Source of the DNA: Planctomycetota bacterium
Lineage (GTDB): Bacteria; Planctomycetota; PUPC01; JACPCR01
Direction of reading: 5' to 3'
DNA: 64,000 nucleotides
Assembly (NCBI GenBank): GCA_016179685.1
Contig: JACPCR010000095.1
Coordinates: 1-64,000 of the forward strand
In this document: one piece after another, positions 23,579-33,300 of the stretch
Layout: the number at the start of each line of letters is the position of its first letter
Position numbering within the stretch: position 1 is the first letter of the stretch
The notes under the pieces: generated by a model
What the model saw: only the letters and a program-made list of their open reading frames with translations
Told to the model about the DNA's origin: nothing
Database searches by the model: none
Translations under genes and position numbers: made by a program

Positions 23579-25540
23579 CTACAACTTTCGGGCGACCTGG
23601 TGGCCTTCAAGGATGGCATGCTGGAGGGAGCGCGGGGAGAAGGCGTCGCCGACGACCTCGACGTGGAGGCCCTTCGCCCTGAGCGCTTCGCTCAGGGTGT
23701 CCACGGGCGCGCCCCCGTAGGCATAGATGAAGCCATCATAGGGCCCGACCTGCTGCAGCTCGCCGGTCCAGATGTTGGCTGCGATGAGGCAGCCGCCGCG
23801 GATCGTTTTCGCCTCGAGGTGGTTGAAAATCTGGGCGCCCTTCTTGAAGAGCCGCGTGAGCAGCGGCGGCCTCGTCGTCGCGCCCAGGAAATTCCCGATC
23901 ACCTCCTGGCTCGTGATCAGGTCCACCTCCTTCCCGCGGTCCAGCAGGAACTCGGCCGTGGTGGGACCCTGGTGTCCGTACTCCTCGTCGATCACCAGCA
24001 GCGTCTGGCCCAGGTCGCCAGCCGTGCCGAGGAGGACGTCCCAGGCCGAAGCGACTCGGTGCTGCTCCATTCCCTCGATAGCGGGCCGGCGCGCGACGGC
24101 GCCCGTGGCCACGATCACGGTGTCGGGGGTTTCCGCCAGGACTCGATCGACGGTGGCCTCGGTCTTCAGGCGGATTTCGACGCCGAGCTTGCGGCACTGG
24201 AGGCTGGACCAGCGCGTGGCGCCGTCGAAATCCTGCCGTGCGGGCGCGCGCCGGGCGATCAGCGTCTGGCCGCCCAGTTCCCCGCTTTTCTCGAAGAGGA
24301 CGACGCGGTGTCCCCGAGCGGACGCGACGCGGGCGGCCTCGAGGCCCGCCGGGCCGCCACCCACCACGACGACCTTCTTCTTCTTCGGGCTCGGAGCGAT
24401 TTCGGCCCACTGGGCCTCGCGGCCGATCACGGGGTTCTGGACGCAGGTGACGCCGCGGCCCGTGTAAATGCGATCGATGCAACCCTCGTTGTAACCCATG
24501 CACTGGCGGATGTCCTCGAGCTGGCCCGCCAGCGCCTTGTTCGGCAGGTGCGGGTCCGCGATCAGCGCCCGATTCATGATGCAGAGGTCCGCCTCGCCCG
24601 CAGCCAGAATCTTCTCCGCCTGGACCGGGTCCACGATCCGGCCGAAGGTGATCACCGGCACGTCCACGACCTTCCGAACGCTGGCGGCCAGGTAGGTGTA
24701 GAGCCCGAGCTGAAAGGACATGTTGGGCACGGCCGCCGCTTCACCGACATAGGTCTCCGCCGTCGAGCCGATCACGTTGAAGTAATCCAGCAGCTTCAGG
24801 TCGCTCAGCCGCCCGCAGATTTCCTGCATCGCGGCATGGTTCAGCCCGTTCTCCTGGAAATCGTCGCCCGTCAGCCGGATGCCGACGACAAAATCCCGGC
24901 CCACCCGCTCGCGGACCGCCTCGATCACCCGGACGCCAAACCTCATGCGGTTCTCCACGCTTCCGCCGTACTCGTCCGAGCGCCTGTTGACGTTTGGCGT
25001 CCAGAACTGGTCGATGAGGTGGCAGTGGCTGGCCATGACCTCGCAGCCGTCGAAACCGCCCTTTTTGAGCCGCTCGGCCGCATCGGCGAATGACCGGACG
25101 AATTCCGCAATGATATCGGGGTCCATGGGGTGCGGATTTTCCCGGTGATTGGGCTCGCGGGTGTCGCTGGGCCCATAGAGCCGATTCCAGAGGTCGATGC
25201 TTCGGCCCCGGCGTCCCCGGTGCGTGATCTGCGCCACCACGGGCACCTGGTAGCGGTGCATGGCCTGGCTGAACTGCTCCAGGTACGGGATGACGCGATC
25301 CTCGAACAGCTCCACGCCGTTCCAATCCCGCGCCGTGCTGGTCGGGTGCACGCTGGCGGAGCCGAAGCACATCATGAAGCCGACGCCGCCCCGGGCCTTC
25401 TCCTCGTAGTAGCGACGCTCGCGCTCGTCGGGCATGCCGTCCCTGGCGAGTGCGTCGGCGTGCGCGCTGCAGCAGATGCGGTTCTTCGCGGTGACGTGCC
25501 CCACGCGGATGGGTGAGAAAAGGTATTTGAATTCGGCCAT
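23579..25540 (-). CDS. old-yellow-enzyme/2,4-dienoyl-CoA reductase-family flavoprotein with altered Fe-S motif
   Basis: The 653-residue protein has an N-terminal FMN TIM barrel (about 1-370: FSPIRVGHVTAKNRI, GRRGRS, NRRSDEYGGSVENR) and a C-terminal FAD/NAD(P) domain (VVVVGGGPAGLEAARVASAR; IVATGA). This is the layout of FadH, trimethylamine dehydrogenase and related demethylases. The 4Fe-4S motif between them normally reads CxxCxxxC-x11-C. Here it is CMGYNEGC then C, so the second Cys is replaced by Tyr. GAGGAAG supports the start at 25540. Its substrate (an enone, enoyl-CoA or methylamine) cannot be told. It is translationally coupled to the ECF sigma gene. Confidence 0.85.
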   Translation of the reverse strand: MAEFKYLFSPIRVGHVTAKNRICCSAHADALARDGMPDERERRYYEEKARGGVGFMMCFGSASVHPTSTARDWNGVELFEDRVIPYLEQFSQAMHRYQVPVVAQITHRGRRGRSIDLWNRLYGPSDTREPNHRENPHPMDPDIIAEFVRSFADAAERLKKGGFDGCEVMASHCHLIDQFWTPNVNRRSDEYGGSVENRMRFGVRVIEAVRERVGRDFVVGIRLTGDDFQENGLNHAAMQEICGRLSDLKLLDYFNVIGSTAETYVGEAAAVPNMSFQLGLYTYLAASVRKVVDVPVITFGRIVDPVQAEKILAAGEADLCIMNRALIADPHLPNKALAGQLEDIRQCMGYNEGCIDRIYTGRGVTCVQNPVIGREAQWAEIAPSPKKKKVVVVGGGPAGLEAARVASARGHRVVLFEKSGELGGQTLIARRAPARQDFDGATRWSSLQCRKLGVEIRLKTEATVDRVLAETPDTVIVATGAVARRPAIEGMEQHRVASAWDVLLGTAGDLGQTLLVIDEEYGHQGPTTAEFLLDRGKEVDLITSQEVIGNFLGATTRPPLLTRLFKKGAQIFNHLEAKTIRGGCLIAANIWTGELQQVGPYDGFIYAYGGAPVDTLSEALRAKGLHVEVVGDAFSPRSLQHAILEGHQVARKL

Positions 25541-25659
25541 GACTTCCTCGAATCGGAATGTGCGCTCGCGTTTCGCTGGTCACCGAGTTCGCCAGTCCGC
25601 CCGCACTTCCGTGCCGGCAAACCAAGTATTATCCTACTCTCTCAAACCCGCTCAGAGAA

Positions 25660-28600
25660 ATGAAAACCGAAGATTCAAAGAATCACGTATTTCAAGTCGG
25701 TTTGAGCCTGTGGCGGCGAGCGCTCCCCGGGCTCCTGGCCTGGGTGGCCGCTGCGGCCCCGGCGGGGGCGGGGACTCCCTTGGATTCGTGGGAACTGCCC
25801 TGGCTGGGAGGCGAGCCGGGCAGAGTGGTCTTGGCTGGCGGCAAGGCGTTCCTGGCGAGCGGGAGCGGCGGCCTGCTTTCCCTATCGGTTGAAGGCGGCC
25901 GGATGGGTGTGGAATCGGCGGCGGGGACGCCGGGCCGGGCGCTCGATCTCTTCCTCCAGGAGGGGGGCGTCCTGGTCTATACGGACCAGCGGATTCTTCA
26001 GGCCTATAGCCGGAATGCGGACGGCCGCCTCGAGGCGGGTGCGAGCGTGTTCCTGGGCGCCTGGGACTTGCTGGACGTGGCGGTTGAAAGGAATCGGCTC
26101 TTCTACCTGAGGAAAATCCGGGTTGAACGGGCGGTGCGGGAGAACAAGTTCGAGCAGGACCTCTACTTCATCGGGTGCGGGGAGATTCGCCGCGGGCTCA
26201 TGAAGGTGGAGGGCGAGGTGCAGCTCGGCATCATCCGGCCTCACCGCGTCATGCCGCTCGGGGAGGGAAGATGGGCCGCCGTGAGCCTGGGCGAACAAGG
26301 GCTCGCCTTGGTGGAATTCGAGCCTCGAAACCAGCCACGGGTACGAGAATTTCTCGGGCAGGTCGGTGACGTGCGCAGCCTGGGTCTTGCGGGCGAGAGA
26401 CGGGTGCTGGCCGGTGCGGCCCGCGAGCTGGTGGTATGGGACCTCGAGAATCTTCTCGAGGAGCGGCCGGGCCAGGGGGGCGGGGACGCGCCCGAGGGTG
26501 ACCTGGCCGACGCGGAGGGGCCGGGACCCGAAGGGGAGGACGGGAAGGGAGAAGAGGCGGCGGAATCGGTGCGCCGGATGCCGCTTCCGGGCAGGCCGAT
26601 GGCCTTTGCGAGCCGGGGCGACCACCATGTCGCGCTCCTGGAATCCGGCGAGGTGCTGGTTCTCGAGTCGGCCGAGGTCGGGAACGAGTGGACGCTGCTG
26701 GCCCGGGTGTCGGAGTCCCCGAGCCAGAAGGACTCGGGCCGAGCGGTCCCGGCGGCTTCGATGGGCGTCTCCCCGTACTCTTCAGCGGCCATTGGGGACC
26801 GCTGGCTGGTGGTTTCAGACTCTCAGGCCGGCCTGCGGCTCTTCGACGCGGCCGAGCCGGCTCGGCCCAAGCTGGTGCACACGCTGGCGGCCGGGGACAC
26901 GGTCCGCGACCTCGCCTGCGTGGGGAGCGAGCTGTTTGCACTCTGCGGCGGGAAGATAGGCCGGGCGAGCGCGGGCGGTTTCGAGGTCTTTGCTGGCGTC
27001 GCCGCGCCGGCCGGCTGCCGCCTCGCGTCGTATCGGGGATTCCTCGCCCGGGTCTCCGATGCCGTTTCCTGGCTTCCCCCGCAGTCCAGCAGGTGGGAAG
27101 GCGAGCCATCCGATTCACCGGGCGGCAGCGGGCCCGCCGGGCCCGCCAGAGGCCTGGCCGCGCTTCTGGCGCGAGCGGAAGGGGCTGCGGGCGCGGCCGG
27201 GCGCGACCTGGAGGGGCCCGGCGAGCTTCGCGATTTCGCCTTCGACGGCGGCCGTCTGTTCCTTCTGTGGGAAGACCTGTTCGAGGAGGCCGGCAAGAGG
27301 CCCGTCTCCCGGGCCTGTGTTTCCGTCGTCGGTCTCGAGGAGGGCGCGCCGCGCCGCGTCTCCGAGTTTCGCGTCGAAGGCCTGTTCCCGCGGCGTCTGG
27401 CCGCGGGCGGCGACCTCGTGGTCCTCGAGGCCGGAGGCTGGCTGCACCTCTGGCACTGGCCGAGCGGGAAGCGGCTGCAAGTCCTGTATGGCGCGGCCGC
27501 CGTGGAATCCCTCGCCGTCCTCGGCCATCGAATCCTGGCCAGCGGGCCGGACGGCCTGAAGGTCTTCGACGTTCGGGACCCTTCCCGGCCCCGCTATCTT
27601 TCCGCTCTCCGAATGCCCGAGGTCCGGAAATTCGCCCTTTCTGAAGACGGCGGCCGCATCTTCGGCTTCACGGGAAACCGGCTCCTTTCGCAACTGTTTC
27701 CGGCCGAGGGGACCGCCGCATCCCGGACGGCCTTCGAGGTGGGGCCGGTACGCGGCCGGAACGGGACGCCGGTGGCCTTGGGAAACGTGGAGAAGCTTTA
27801 TGGCAGGGAGTTCGCCATTCTGGAGGATGGCGTGGACGTCTGCTCCGAGGTCTATGCGAGACAGCGCGGCTACCGCCTGCGGGCCGTGGGCCGGCGACTG
27901 GATGAGGCCTCCGGCTGGCCCGACACCGAGGTCGATCCGGACACGGTGGCGGTGGACCCCGAGCGGGGCCGCGTGAAGTTTTCCGACGGAACGCCTTGCC
28001 TGTTCGAACGCCTTTCCCAGGTCGCCACCCCCATGTACAACTCGTCCGGGTGGGAGAGGCGAGGCAACCGTCTCTACGTGGCGACGGGTGAAAACGCCAA
28101 TCCGTTCGTGATCTATGACGCCGCCGATCCCGCTTTCCCCAAGGAGATCGGATGGTGTCCGGGTGGGGTGCGGTTTCCCCACGATATTGCGGCGTCCGAG
28201 GACAACCAGGCGGCTTACTTGCCGGTCACCACTGGCCCCCTGGAAGTGCTGGACGTTTCCAAGGTGGGCGGGTCCGCCTACGAGATCGTCCGGGTACCCG
28301 CAAGGGAGGTCTGCACCTGGACTCCGCCGGGCGCCGGCAAATCCTTCCGCCTCGAGCTCGTGTCGGGCGGGAATCCGCCTGCCGAACGGCTTCAGGCCTG
28401 GACTCCGCCAGGTGGCGATGCCCCGGTCTCCGCTGCGGTTTCTGGCGACTTTTTGTATGTTTCCGGCCGCGCCTATTTCTATGTCCTGGACATTCGGGAC
28501 CGGCTGTCGCCGCGCCTGCTGGGCCAGTGCCCGGGCGGTGGCGGCGATATTACGGCGGTGCAAGACGGGTACGCTTATCTCTCAACCGGGGGGCTGACCG

Positions 28601-30087
28601 TGGTGGACGTGCGGCATCCCGATCGGCCGAAGGTGGCCGGCTCGCTTTCGAACCATCGGGGCCGTCCGCTGGCGCTCCTGGGTCGTCCGGCCCGTGGTTT
28701 CGCGGGAATGGCCTTCGTGGAAAAACACCGGGGCCAGCACTTTGTCCTCGCGGACGTGCGCGACCCGGCCCGCCCGCGGGTCGCTGGAGTGCTGGAAGAC
28801 GCCGAGATTCTGAACACGAGCGGCGCCGCCATCCTGGAAGGCGGCCGGGCCCTGATCACCGACGCCGGAAGCTGGGGCGGGGACTATAACGTCGTCACGG
28901 GCATGCACGGCCGCATGGTGCTCCTGGACATTTCGGACCCGGCCTCGATCCGCAACCTTTCCACCTTCCATTCGCCGGACGAAGGAGATTGGCGCGGGAT
29001 CGAGGTGGACGAGGAGCAACACCGGGCGTGGATCGGCGACCGCAGTTTCGGCGTATGGGTCTATGATGTCCATGACCCGGCCCGGCCCGAGCTGCTCGGG
29101 GGCGTCCCGGTGTCCGGCGAGTCGGACTATGGCTACTTCAAGGACGGCGTGCTCTACTTCGACACGACCGGAGGCGGCGGGCTCTGGGCCGTCGACGTGA
29201 CCGACCCGTTTTCGCCGAAGAAGGTGGGCTACTACTGGGACGGCATCTGGACGCCGCGCTCGCATCATCAGGGGGCGGGCAACGCACTCTACACCGCCAT
29301 GACCGGCACCGGGCTTCGGGTGCTGGATGTGGCCGACCCCCACCGCATCCGTCTGGCTGCTGAACTGCGACTCAACCTGTTGAGCCAGGCCTTCAAGGTG
29401 CACGGGGACCGCTTGTTCGCTCTGACGCTGGACCGCGGCCGCACGGGCATGGTGGAATATCGCCTGGAGGACCCTCTGTCGCCTCGTGAAGAGGTTCGAC
29501 AAGAGTTAAACCTTCCGCCCGGACCCATGAAGTTCGATTTTGCCGGAGATGACCTGGTGGTCGTCAGCCTGGCGAAGGGCCAGGAGCACCTCCAGTTGCT
29601 GCGGACCGAAGGCTCGGGCGGTAGATGGAAGGAACTGGCGAGACTGGACCTTGCCTCCGCGGTGACCAAGCCTTCGGGATGGGATAATTGGGACGTCCAG
29701 GCGGTGGGCGATCGGCTGTTCGTCACGGGGGACGGACTGATGCCCCCGGTGGTGGTCATCGACCTCACGGACCGGAAATCGCCGGCCGTTGTCTGGGCGA
29801 GTCCATTGGACACGCCGGACCGATTCATGGATGCGCGGGTGGTGGGAGACTATCTCTATGCCAACTGGTATTACCCGGGCATCCAGGTTTACGACTTCCG
29901 GGACCCGGCCCACCCGGTGAAGCTGGCGTGCGAGCCTTCGGGGCCAGGGGGCGAATTTTCGAAGGACGCGTGGAGTCTGGGTGTGGTCTCAGGCCCCTAC
30001 CTCTATGCGCCGAAGTTGTCGTTCGCCGTGGTCTTCCGCGTCCCCCGTGCTCCTCAAACGCCACGGGGAGAGATCAGCGTCCGTTAA
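25660..30087 (+). CDS. giant secreted beta-propeller protein with LVIVD-type repeats
   Basis: The ATG at 25660 begins a signal peptide (LPGLLAWVAAAAPAGAG, about residues 22-39). The 1475-residue protein is nearly all beta-propeller: many units of the form (V/L)(L/V)D(V/I)(R/S)DP..P(R/K)...L (for example VVDVRHPDRPKVAGSL, LADVRDPARPRVAGVLE, LLDISDPASIRNL) separated by about 40-60 residues, the LVIVD pattern. A charged Gly/Glu low-complexity insert lies near residues 270-305. It should be periplasmic or extracellular. LVIVD proteins are often surface components of uncultured bacteria with no known enzyme activity; a binding or scaffold role is inferred. Its stop codon forms the base of a perfect palindrome. 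Confidence 0.85.
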   Translation: MKTEDSKNHVFQVGLSLWRRALPGLLAWVAAAAPAGAGTPLDSWELPWLGGEPGRVVLAGGKAFLASGSGGLLSLSVEGGRMGVESAAGTPGRALDLFLQEGGVLVYTDQRILQAYSRNADGRLEAGASVFLGAWDLLDVAVERNRLFYLRKIRVERAVRENKFEQDLYFIGCGEIRRGLMKVEGEVQLGIIRPHRVMPLGEGRWAAVSLGEQGLALVEFEPRNQPRVREFLGQVGDVRSLGLAGERRVLAGAARELVVWDLENLLEERPGQGGGDAPEGDLADAEGPGPEGEDGKGEEAAESVRRMPLPGRPMAFASRGDHHVALLESGEVLVLESAEVGNEWTLLARVSESPSQKDSGRAVPAASMGVSPYSSAAIGDRWLVVSDSQAGLRLFDAAEPARPKLVHTLAAGDTVRDLACVGSELFALCGGKIGRASAGGFEVFAGVAAPAGCRLASYRGFLARVSDAVSWLPPQSSRWEGEPSDSPGGSGPAGPARGLAALLARAEGAAGAAGRDLEGPGELRDFAFDGGRLFLLWEDLFEEAGKRPVSRACVSVVGLEEGAPRRVSEFRVEGLFPRRLAAGGDLVVLEAGGWLHLWHWPSGKRLQVLYGAAAVESLAVLGHRILASGPDGLKVFDVRDPSRPRYLSALRMPEVRKFALSEDGGRIFGFTGNRLLSQLFPAEGTAASRTAFEVGPVRGRNGTPVALGNVEKLYGREFAILEDGVDVCSEVYARQRGYRLRAVGRRLDEASGWPDTEVDPDTVAVDPERGRVKFSDGTPCLFERLSQVATPMYNSSGWERRGNRLYVATGENANPFVIYDAADPAFPKEIGWCPGGVRFPHDIAASEDNQAAYLPVTTGPLEVLDVSKVGGSAYEIVRVPAREVCTWTPPGAGKSFRLELVSGGNPPAERLQAWTPPGGDAPVSAAVSGDFLYVSGRAYFYVLDIRDRLSPRLLGQCPGGGGDITAVQDGYAYLSTGGLTVVDVRHPDRPKVAGSLSNHRGRPLALLGRPARGFAGMAFVEKHRGQHFVLADVRDPARPRVAGVLEDAEILNTSGAAILEGGRALITDAGSWGGDYNVVTGMHGRMVLLDISDPASIRNLSTFHSPDEGDWRGIEVDEEQHRAWIGDRSFGVWVYDVHDPARPELLGGVPVSGESDYGYFKDGVLYFDTTGGGGLWAVDVTDPFSPKKVGYYWDGIWTPRSHHQGAGNALYTAMTGTGLRVLDVADPHRIRLAAELRLNLLSQAFKVHGDRLFALTLDRGRTGMVEYRLEDPLSPREEVRQELNLPPGPMKFDFAGDDLVVVSLAKGQEHLQLLRTEGSGGRWKELARLDLASAVTKPSGWDNWDVQAVGDRLFVTGDGLMPPVVVIDLTDRKSPAVVWASPLDTPDRFMDARVVGDYLYANWYYPGIQVYDFRDPAHPVKLACEPSGPGGEFSKDAWSLGVVSGPYLYAPKLSFAVVFRVPRAPQTPRGEISVR

Positions 30088-30132
30088 TCCTCGATGCAGG
30101 AAGCGCGGCCGCACTTCCTGCATCGAGGATTA
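30085..30132. terminator. perfect 19-bp palindrome shared by two convergent genes
   Basis: Left arm TAATCCTCGATGCAGGAAG (30085-30103) and its exact reverse complement (30114-30132) flank a 10-nt loop. The TAA of the propeller gene is the first codon of the left arm, and the TAA of the converging pgsA-like gene is the end of the right arm. No T-run follows. It should act as a bidirectional terminator or transcript-end stabiliser. Confidence 0.85.
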
Positions 30133-30750
30133 CATCTCCCGTACAATGTGCCAGTTGGCGCGGAGGTAATCGACGAGGGAGAGGCAGGTGATGACCGCCA
30201 CGGCCCCCATGAGCCAGTTCGACCAGAGCTTGACCTGTTCCGCCGGCGGCACGAAGGACAGGGGGAGCTTTTCCCAGACGAGGAGCGCGAGGATGATGGT
30301 CATCGCGGCGCCCTGGATGGCGGTCTTGACCTTTCCCGAGACCCTGGCCCCGATGATGATGTTCCTGGCCGCGGCGAAGGCCCGGAGCAGGTTGACGAGC
30401 GCGTCGCGGTAGAAGATCGCCGCAACCATCCAGACATGGGCGTATCCCTGGACCAGGAAGCAAAGAAAAATGGAGAAATTGCAGACCTTGTCCGCCAGGG
30501 GGTCCAGCAGCTTGCCCGAGTCGGAGACCAGTTTCCGCTTGCGAGCGAAGTAGCCGTCCAGGTAATCTGTGATCAGGAACGAGGTCACGAGGGCCAGACA
30601 TGCCACGCGGGCCCAGAGCGATCCCGACCAGGAAAAGACGAGGATGAACACCGGGCTCAGAACAATCCGGTAGAGCGTCAGCAGGTTAGGAAGGTGCAGG
30701 ACAGAGCGTTGCGTGGAGGAAACGGCGACCTTACCGACGGCAACGTCCAT
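30130..30750 (-). CDS. pgsA: CDP-diacylglycerol-glycerol-3-phosphate phosphatidyltransferase-like protein
   Basis: The CDP-alcohol phosphotransferase motif D-x2-DG-x2-AR-x8-G-x3-D-x3-D is fully present (DYLDGYFARKRKLVSDSG, then KLLDPLADK), in a protein with five or six membrane helices and the NLLTLYRIVLSPVFI opening of PgsA. The product from the ATG at 30750 is 206 residues; an upstream ATG at 30822 would add 24 residues without homology. It catalyses the committed step to phosphatidylglycerol or a closely related head-group transfer at the inner membrane. It stands alone between the propeller gene and a divergent amidotransferase-like gene. Confidence 0.85.
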   Translation of the reverse strand: MDVAVGKVAVSSTQRSVLHLPNLLTLYRIVLSPVFILVFSWSGSLWARVACLALVTSFLITDYLDGYFARKRKLVSDSGKLLDPLADKVCNFSIFLCFLVQGYAHVWMVAAIFYRDALVNLLRAFAAARNIIIGARVSGKVKTAIQGAAMTIILALLVWEKLPLSFVPPAEQVKLWSNWLMGAVAVITCLSLVDYLRANWHIVREM

Positions 30751-30888
30751 GGGGGAAAATCCTCGCCACAGCAGGAAAATTTCGCGCGGTGGCAAGGTAG
30801 CAGATTCCGCGTGCCGGTTCAAGCGCGTTCGGCGCCGGGCGCTGGAACGGTGTACGGCCTTCCCGCATCGGGTATCGAGGGAGATGGG

Positions 30889-31617
30889 ATGCAGTCGAAA
30901 CCGCTGATTGCCCTGAATTGCGATTTGAAACGCGAGTCGGACAAGGCCTATGCCCAGGTCTCGGAGGCCTATTACCTCGCCGTCGAGGAGGCGGGGGGCC
31001 TGCCCATTCTTCTACCACCGCTGCTTCGCCCGGGCGAGCTGGGCGGAATTCTGGCTCGAATCGACGGGCTGGTGCTGATTGGGGGCCCGGACATTCACCC
31101 GAGTTTTTACGGCCAGCGGCCCGGCCCCCACCACAACCCCATGGAGGCCCGGCGCGAGCAATTCGATGTTCAGCTGGCTCGCGAGGCATGGGACCGGGGT
31201 CTTCCCACGCTGGGAATCTGTTTCGGCGCCCAGCTCCTCAATATTGCCCGCGGGGGCGATCTCCTCCAGCATATCCCGAGCGACGTGCCTCGGGCCATAG
31301 CCCATTCCGGACCCGACGCGGACACCGTGCACGAAATCCGGGTCGAACCGGGCTCGCTCTTGCACTCCGTTCTCGGGGCCGAACGAATCGAGGTCGCCAG
31401 TCGTCACCACCAGGCTGTGGGCCGGGTGGGCGAGGGCTTCAAGGTGGCCGCCCGCGCCGCCGACGGCGTCATCGAGGCCATCGAAGCGGCAGACGATCGT
31501 TTTATTCTCGGCGTCCAGTTCCACCCCGAACGGACTCCGGGCCCCGTACGGGCGGGTATCTTTCGTGCCTTGCTGGCCGCCATTCCTCATCCCGGCGGGG
31601 TGAGGAACGGCGGCTAG
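30889..31617 (+). CDS. class I glutamine-amidotransferase-type hydrolase (peptidase C26, PuuD-like)
   Basis: The ATG at 30889 is preceded by GAGGGAG. The 242-residue protein opens KPLIALNCDLKRE and has the oxyanion/strand IGGPDIHPSFYG, the nucleophile elbow GICFGAQLLNIARGGDL with Cys, and the catalytic His-Glu in ILGVQFHPERT, the triad of gamma-glutamyl-gamma-aminobutyrate hydrolase-like enzymes. HHQAV is also typical of the family. The likely reaction is hydrolysis of a gamma-glutamyl amide. The last ~15 codons are formed by an inverted repeat (31573-31617) whose base pair partner is the stop codon. Confidence 0.85.
   Translation: MQSKPLIALNCDLKRESDKAYAQVSEAYYLAVEEAGGLPILLPPLLRPGELGGILARIDGLVLIGGPDIHPSFYGQRPGPHHNPMEARREQFDVQLAREAWDRGLPTLGICFGAQLLNIARGGDLLQHIPSDVPRAIAHSGPDADTVHEIRVEPGSLLHSVLGAERIEVASRHHQAVGRVGEGFKVAARAADGVIEAIEAADDRFILGVQFHPERTPGPVRAGIFRALLAAIPHPGGVRNGG
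31573..31617. repeat. imperfect palindrome ending in the amidotransferase stop codon
   Basis: CTGGCCGCC-A-TTCCTCA pairs with TGAGGAA-C-GGCGGCTAG with one A/C mismatch and one G/U pair, leaving an 11-nt loop (tcccggcgggg). The stop TAG (31615-31617) closes the stem, so the last 14 codons lie in the hairpin. Confidence 0.7.
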
Positions 31618-31857
31618 CCCGGGTTTCTCACAAGGCGTACTCGCACGACCGATATTCGCCTGTGCAGAAATCCCTTGCAATTCAGGCACCGATCGGCCTT
31701 CCTGACACCTCGTTCCGGGCTGACGTTGAGCGAGAAAAACGCAAGTCGTTCGAGTCGAAGCCCGCCGGGCGCATTTTGAACACACCGTTTGAGCCATGCG
31801 GGCGAGAGGCGGTGCGCGGGCGAGAGGCGTGAAGCGCGCGGGACAGAGGCCGCAACG
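31618..31857. other. short gap without gene
   Basis: About 240 bp between convergent genes; no conserved frame is seen. Confidence 0.4.
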
Positions 31858-33300
31858 TCAGAAGGAGAGGAGGCACTGCCAGATGTAGACGTTGCCCAGG
31901 CCATCAACGGATTCCCAAATGTTGCGCAAAATGGCCTCGTCCCCGCAGATGCCCGGTAGTTCCCTCCGCTTCTCCCCCCAGGGGACGCAGACGCCCGGCG
32001 GGATTTTCGACGGCCGGCCGGCCCGCAGCCCGTGCCCGTTCGAGCCTGCGCGGGGCAACGGCGGTACGATCGCTTTCGGCACTGTCCCTCCGGCGTGCCC
32101 GGTCGAGTAGGCCCCGTACTCCCTGGCGAATTCGGTCATGGCCCGGAGGTTTTCCGCCCGGGTGTCGTTCTGCATGATCGCACCCGCGTCCAGGATATAG
32201 CCCCCGTTCCGGGCCACACCGTCGATCACCTTCTTGCACCAGGCTCGAACCTCCTTTGGCGGCCGGTAGCTCAAAAGGAAATTGGGAATTCCCCCGGACA
32301 GGCAGAACTTGTGCCCCAGCTTCTGATGCGCCTGGAAGAGGTCTCCCTGGTCCACGTGATAAACGATACTTCCCTCCGGCAACTCGGCAAAGCTGTCCAG
32401 GTGGGCGTCCCAACTCCCCTCCGCGTAGAAGAGCGTCTGCTTCCCCTCGCTCCAGAGCGTCTCGATGATGGGCCGGACCGTGGGCCAGTAATGGGACTCG
32501 AACCATTCCGGGCGAATGAACGGGACGCACCCGCGGTGCATCCAGTAACCGATGGGGACGAGGCCCTGGGGATCGGCCGTGGTCCTGGCGACATGGTAGA
32601 GATGCGGCATGAGGGCTTCGCATGCGGCCAGGACCTTTTTCGGCTGCTTCTGCATGTCCAGGGTCAGGCCCACGTAGCCGCGAAGCTTGTCCGCCAGAAT
32701 GTCGAAGGGGGCCTTGAAAATCCCGGAGATGGCGGAAACCGTGCCCGATTCGGCCCGCATCCGGGCGATCTGGGTGCCGAAGGCGTAAAAATACTGGAGC
32801 ATCGCCATCCCTCCCTTCACAAAGGAGAGATTGTTCCGGTAAGAGGTCCGATGCCCACGCGCCCGCACGTCCGAGGAGACGCGCGGCAACCAGATGTTGT
32901 AAAGAAACCCCGTCGGGTCCTCGATCAGCGCATCATACTCGCTCGCCTTCATGTACTCCCCGCCCTCCGGCGGCTCGAGATACTGAAAGCCCGTGTCCGC
33001 GGGCACGTCCACGCCCGGCACGCCGTAATACCTCATCCCAATGGCCTGGGTCAGTCCGGTCCAGACATACACCATGTTCGGGACGATCGCGTCCCAGTCG
33101 AAATCCTTGGCGCAGAGGCGAGCTGCCGCGAACGCCTTCTCGTAATCGTGCGTCACCTCCTGGCACGTATAACCCGCATACTTGGCCGTAAACTCCGCCA
33201 CGAACGGGCGTATGGGAACCCGATCAGGCATTCCATGTCGCATGGCCGTGACGTAGCGGTTCAACCGTTCGGTATAGAGTTTTTCCATGTCGGCGGTCAT
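31858..33300 (-). CDS. uroporphyrinogen-decarboxylase-family protein (methyltransferase-like), long form
   Basis: The ATG at 33300 has GGAG nine bases upstream and begins MTADMEKLYTERLNRYVTAM, followed by the family opening PDRVPIRPFVAEF. The 480-residue length exceeds the ~350 of HemE. The URO-D fold is seen in TGFQYLEPPEGGEYM, SGIFKAPFDILADKLRG and a C-terminal GGGTVP-like glycine region (GHAGGTVPKAIVPP). HemE catalytic features are not obvious, and the gene sits with a second, shorter family member in a catabolic setting. These proteins are usually corrinoid-dependent methyltransferases or demethylases of unknown substrate in uncultured bacteria. It is divergent from the second copy. Confidence 0.8.
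   Translation of the reverse strand: MTADMEKLYTERLNRYVTAMRHGMPDRVPIRPFVAEFTAKYAGYTCQEVTHDYEKAFAAARLCAKDFDWDAIVPNMVYVWTGLTQAIGMRYYGVPGVDVPADTGFQYLEPPEGGEYMKASEYDALIEDPTGFLYNIWLPRVSSDVRARGHRTSYRNNLSFVKGGMAMLQYFYAFGTQIARMRAESGTVSAISGIFKAPFDILADKLRGYVGLTLDMQKQPKKVLAACEALMPHLYHVARTTADPQGLVPIGYWMHRGCVPFIRPEWFESHYWPTVRPIIETLWSEGKQTLFYAEGSWDAHLDSFAELPEGSIVYHVDQGDLFQAHQKLGHKFCLSGGIPNFLLSYRPPKEVRAWCKKVIDGVARNGGYILDAGAIMQNDTRAENLRAMTEFAREYGAYSTGHAGGTVPKAIVPPLPRAGSNGHGLRAGRPSKIPPGVCVPWGEKRRELPGICGDEAILRNIWESVDGLGNVYIWQCLLSF

Noticed and set aside
23600..25093. 497-codon plus-strand frame opposite the flavoprotein gene
   Set aside because: It mirrors the codon bias of the true gene on the minus strand. 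The protein has no fold motif, while the opposite strand has clear FMN and FAD motifs.
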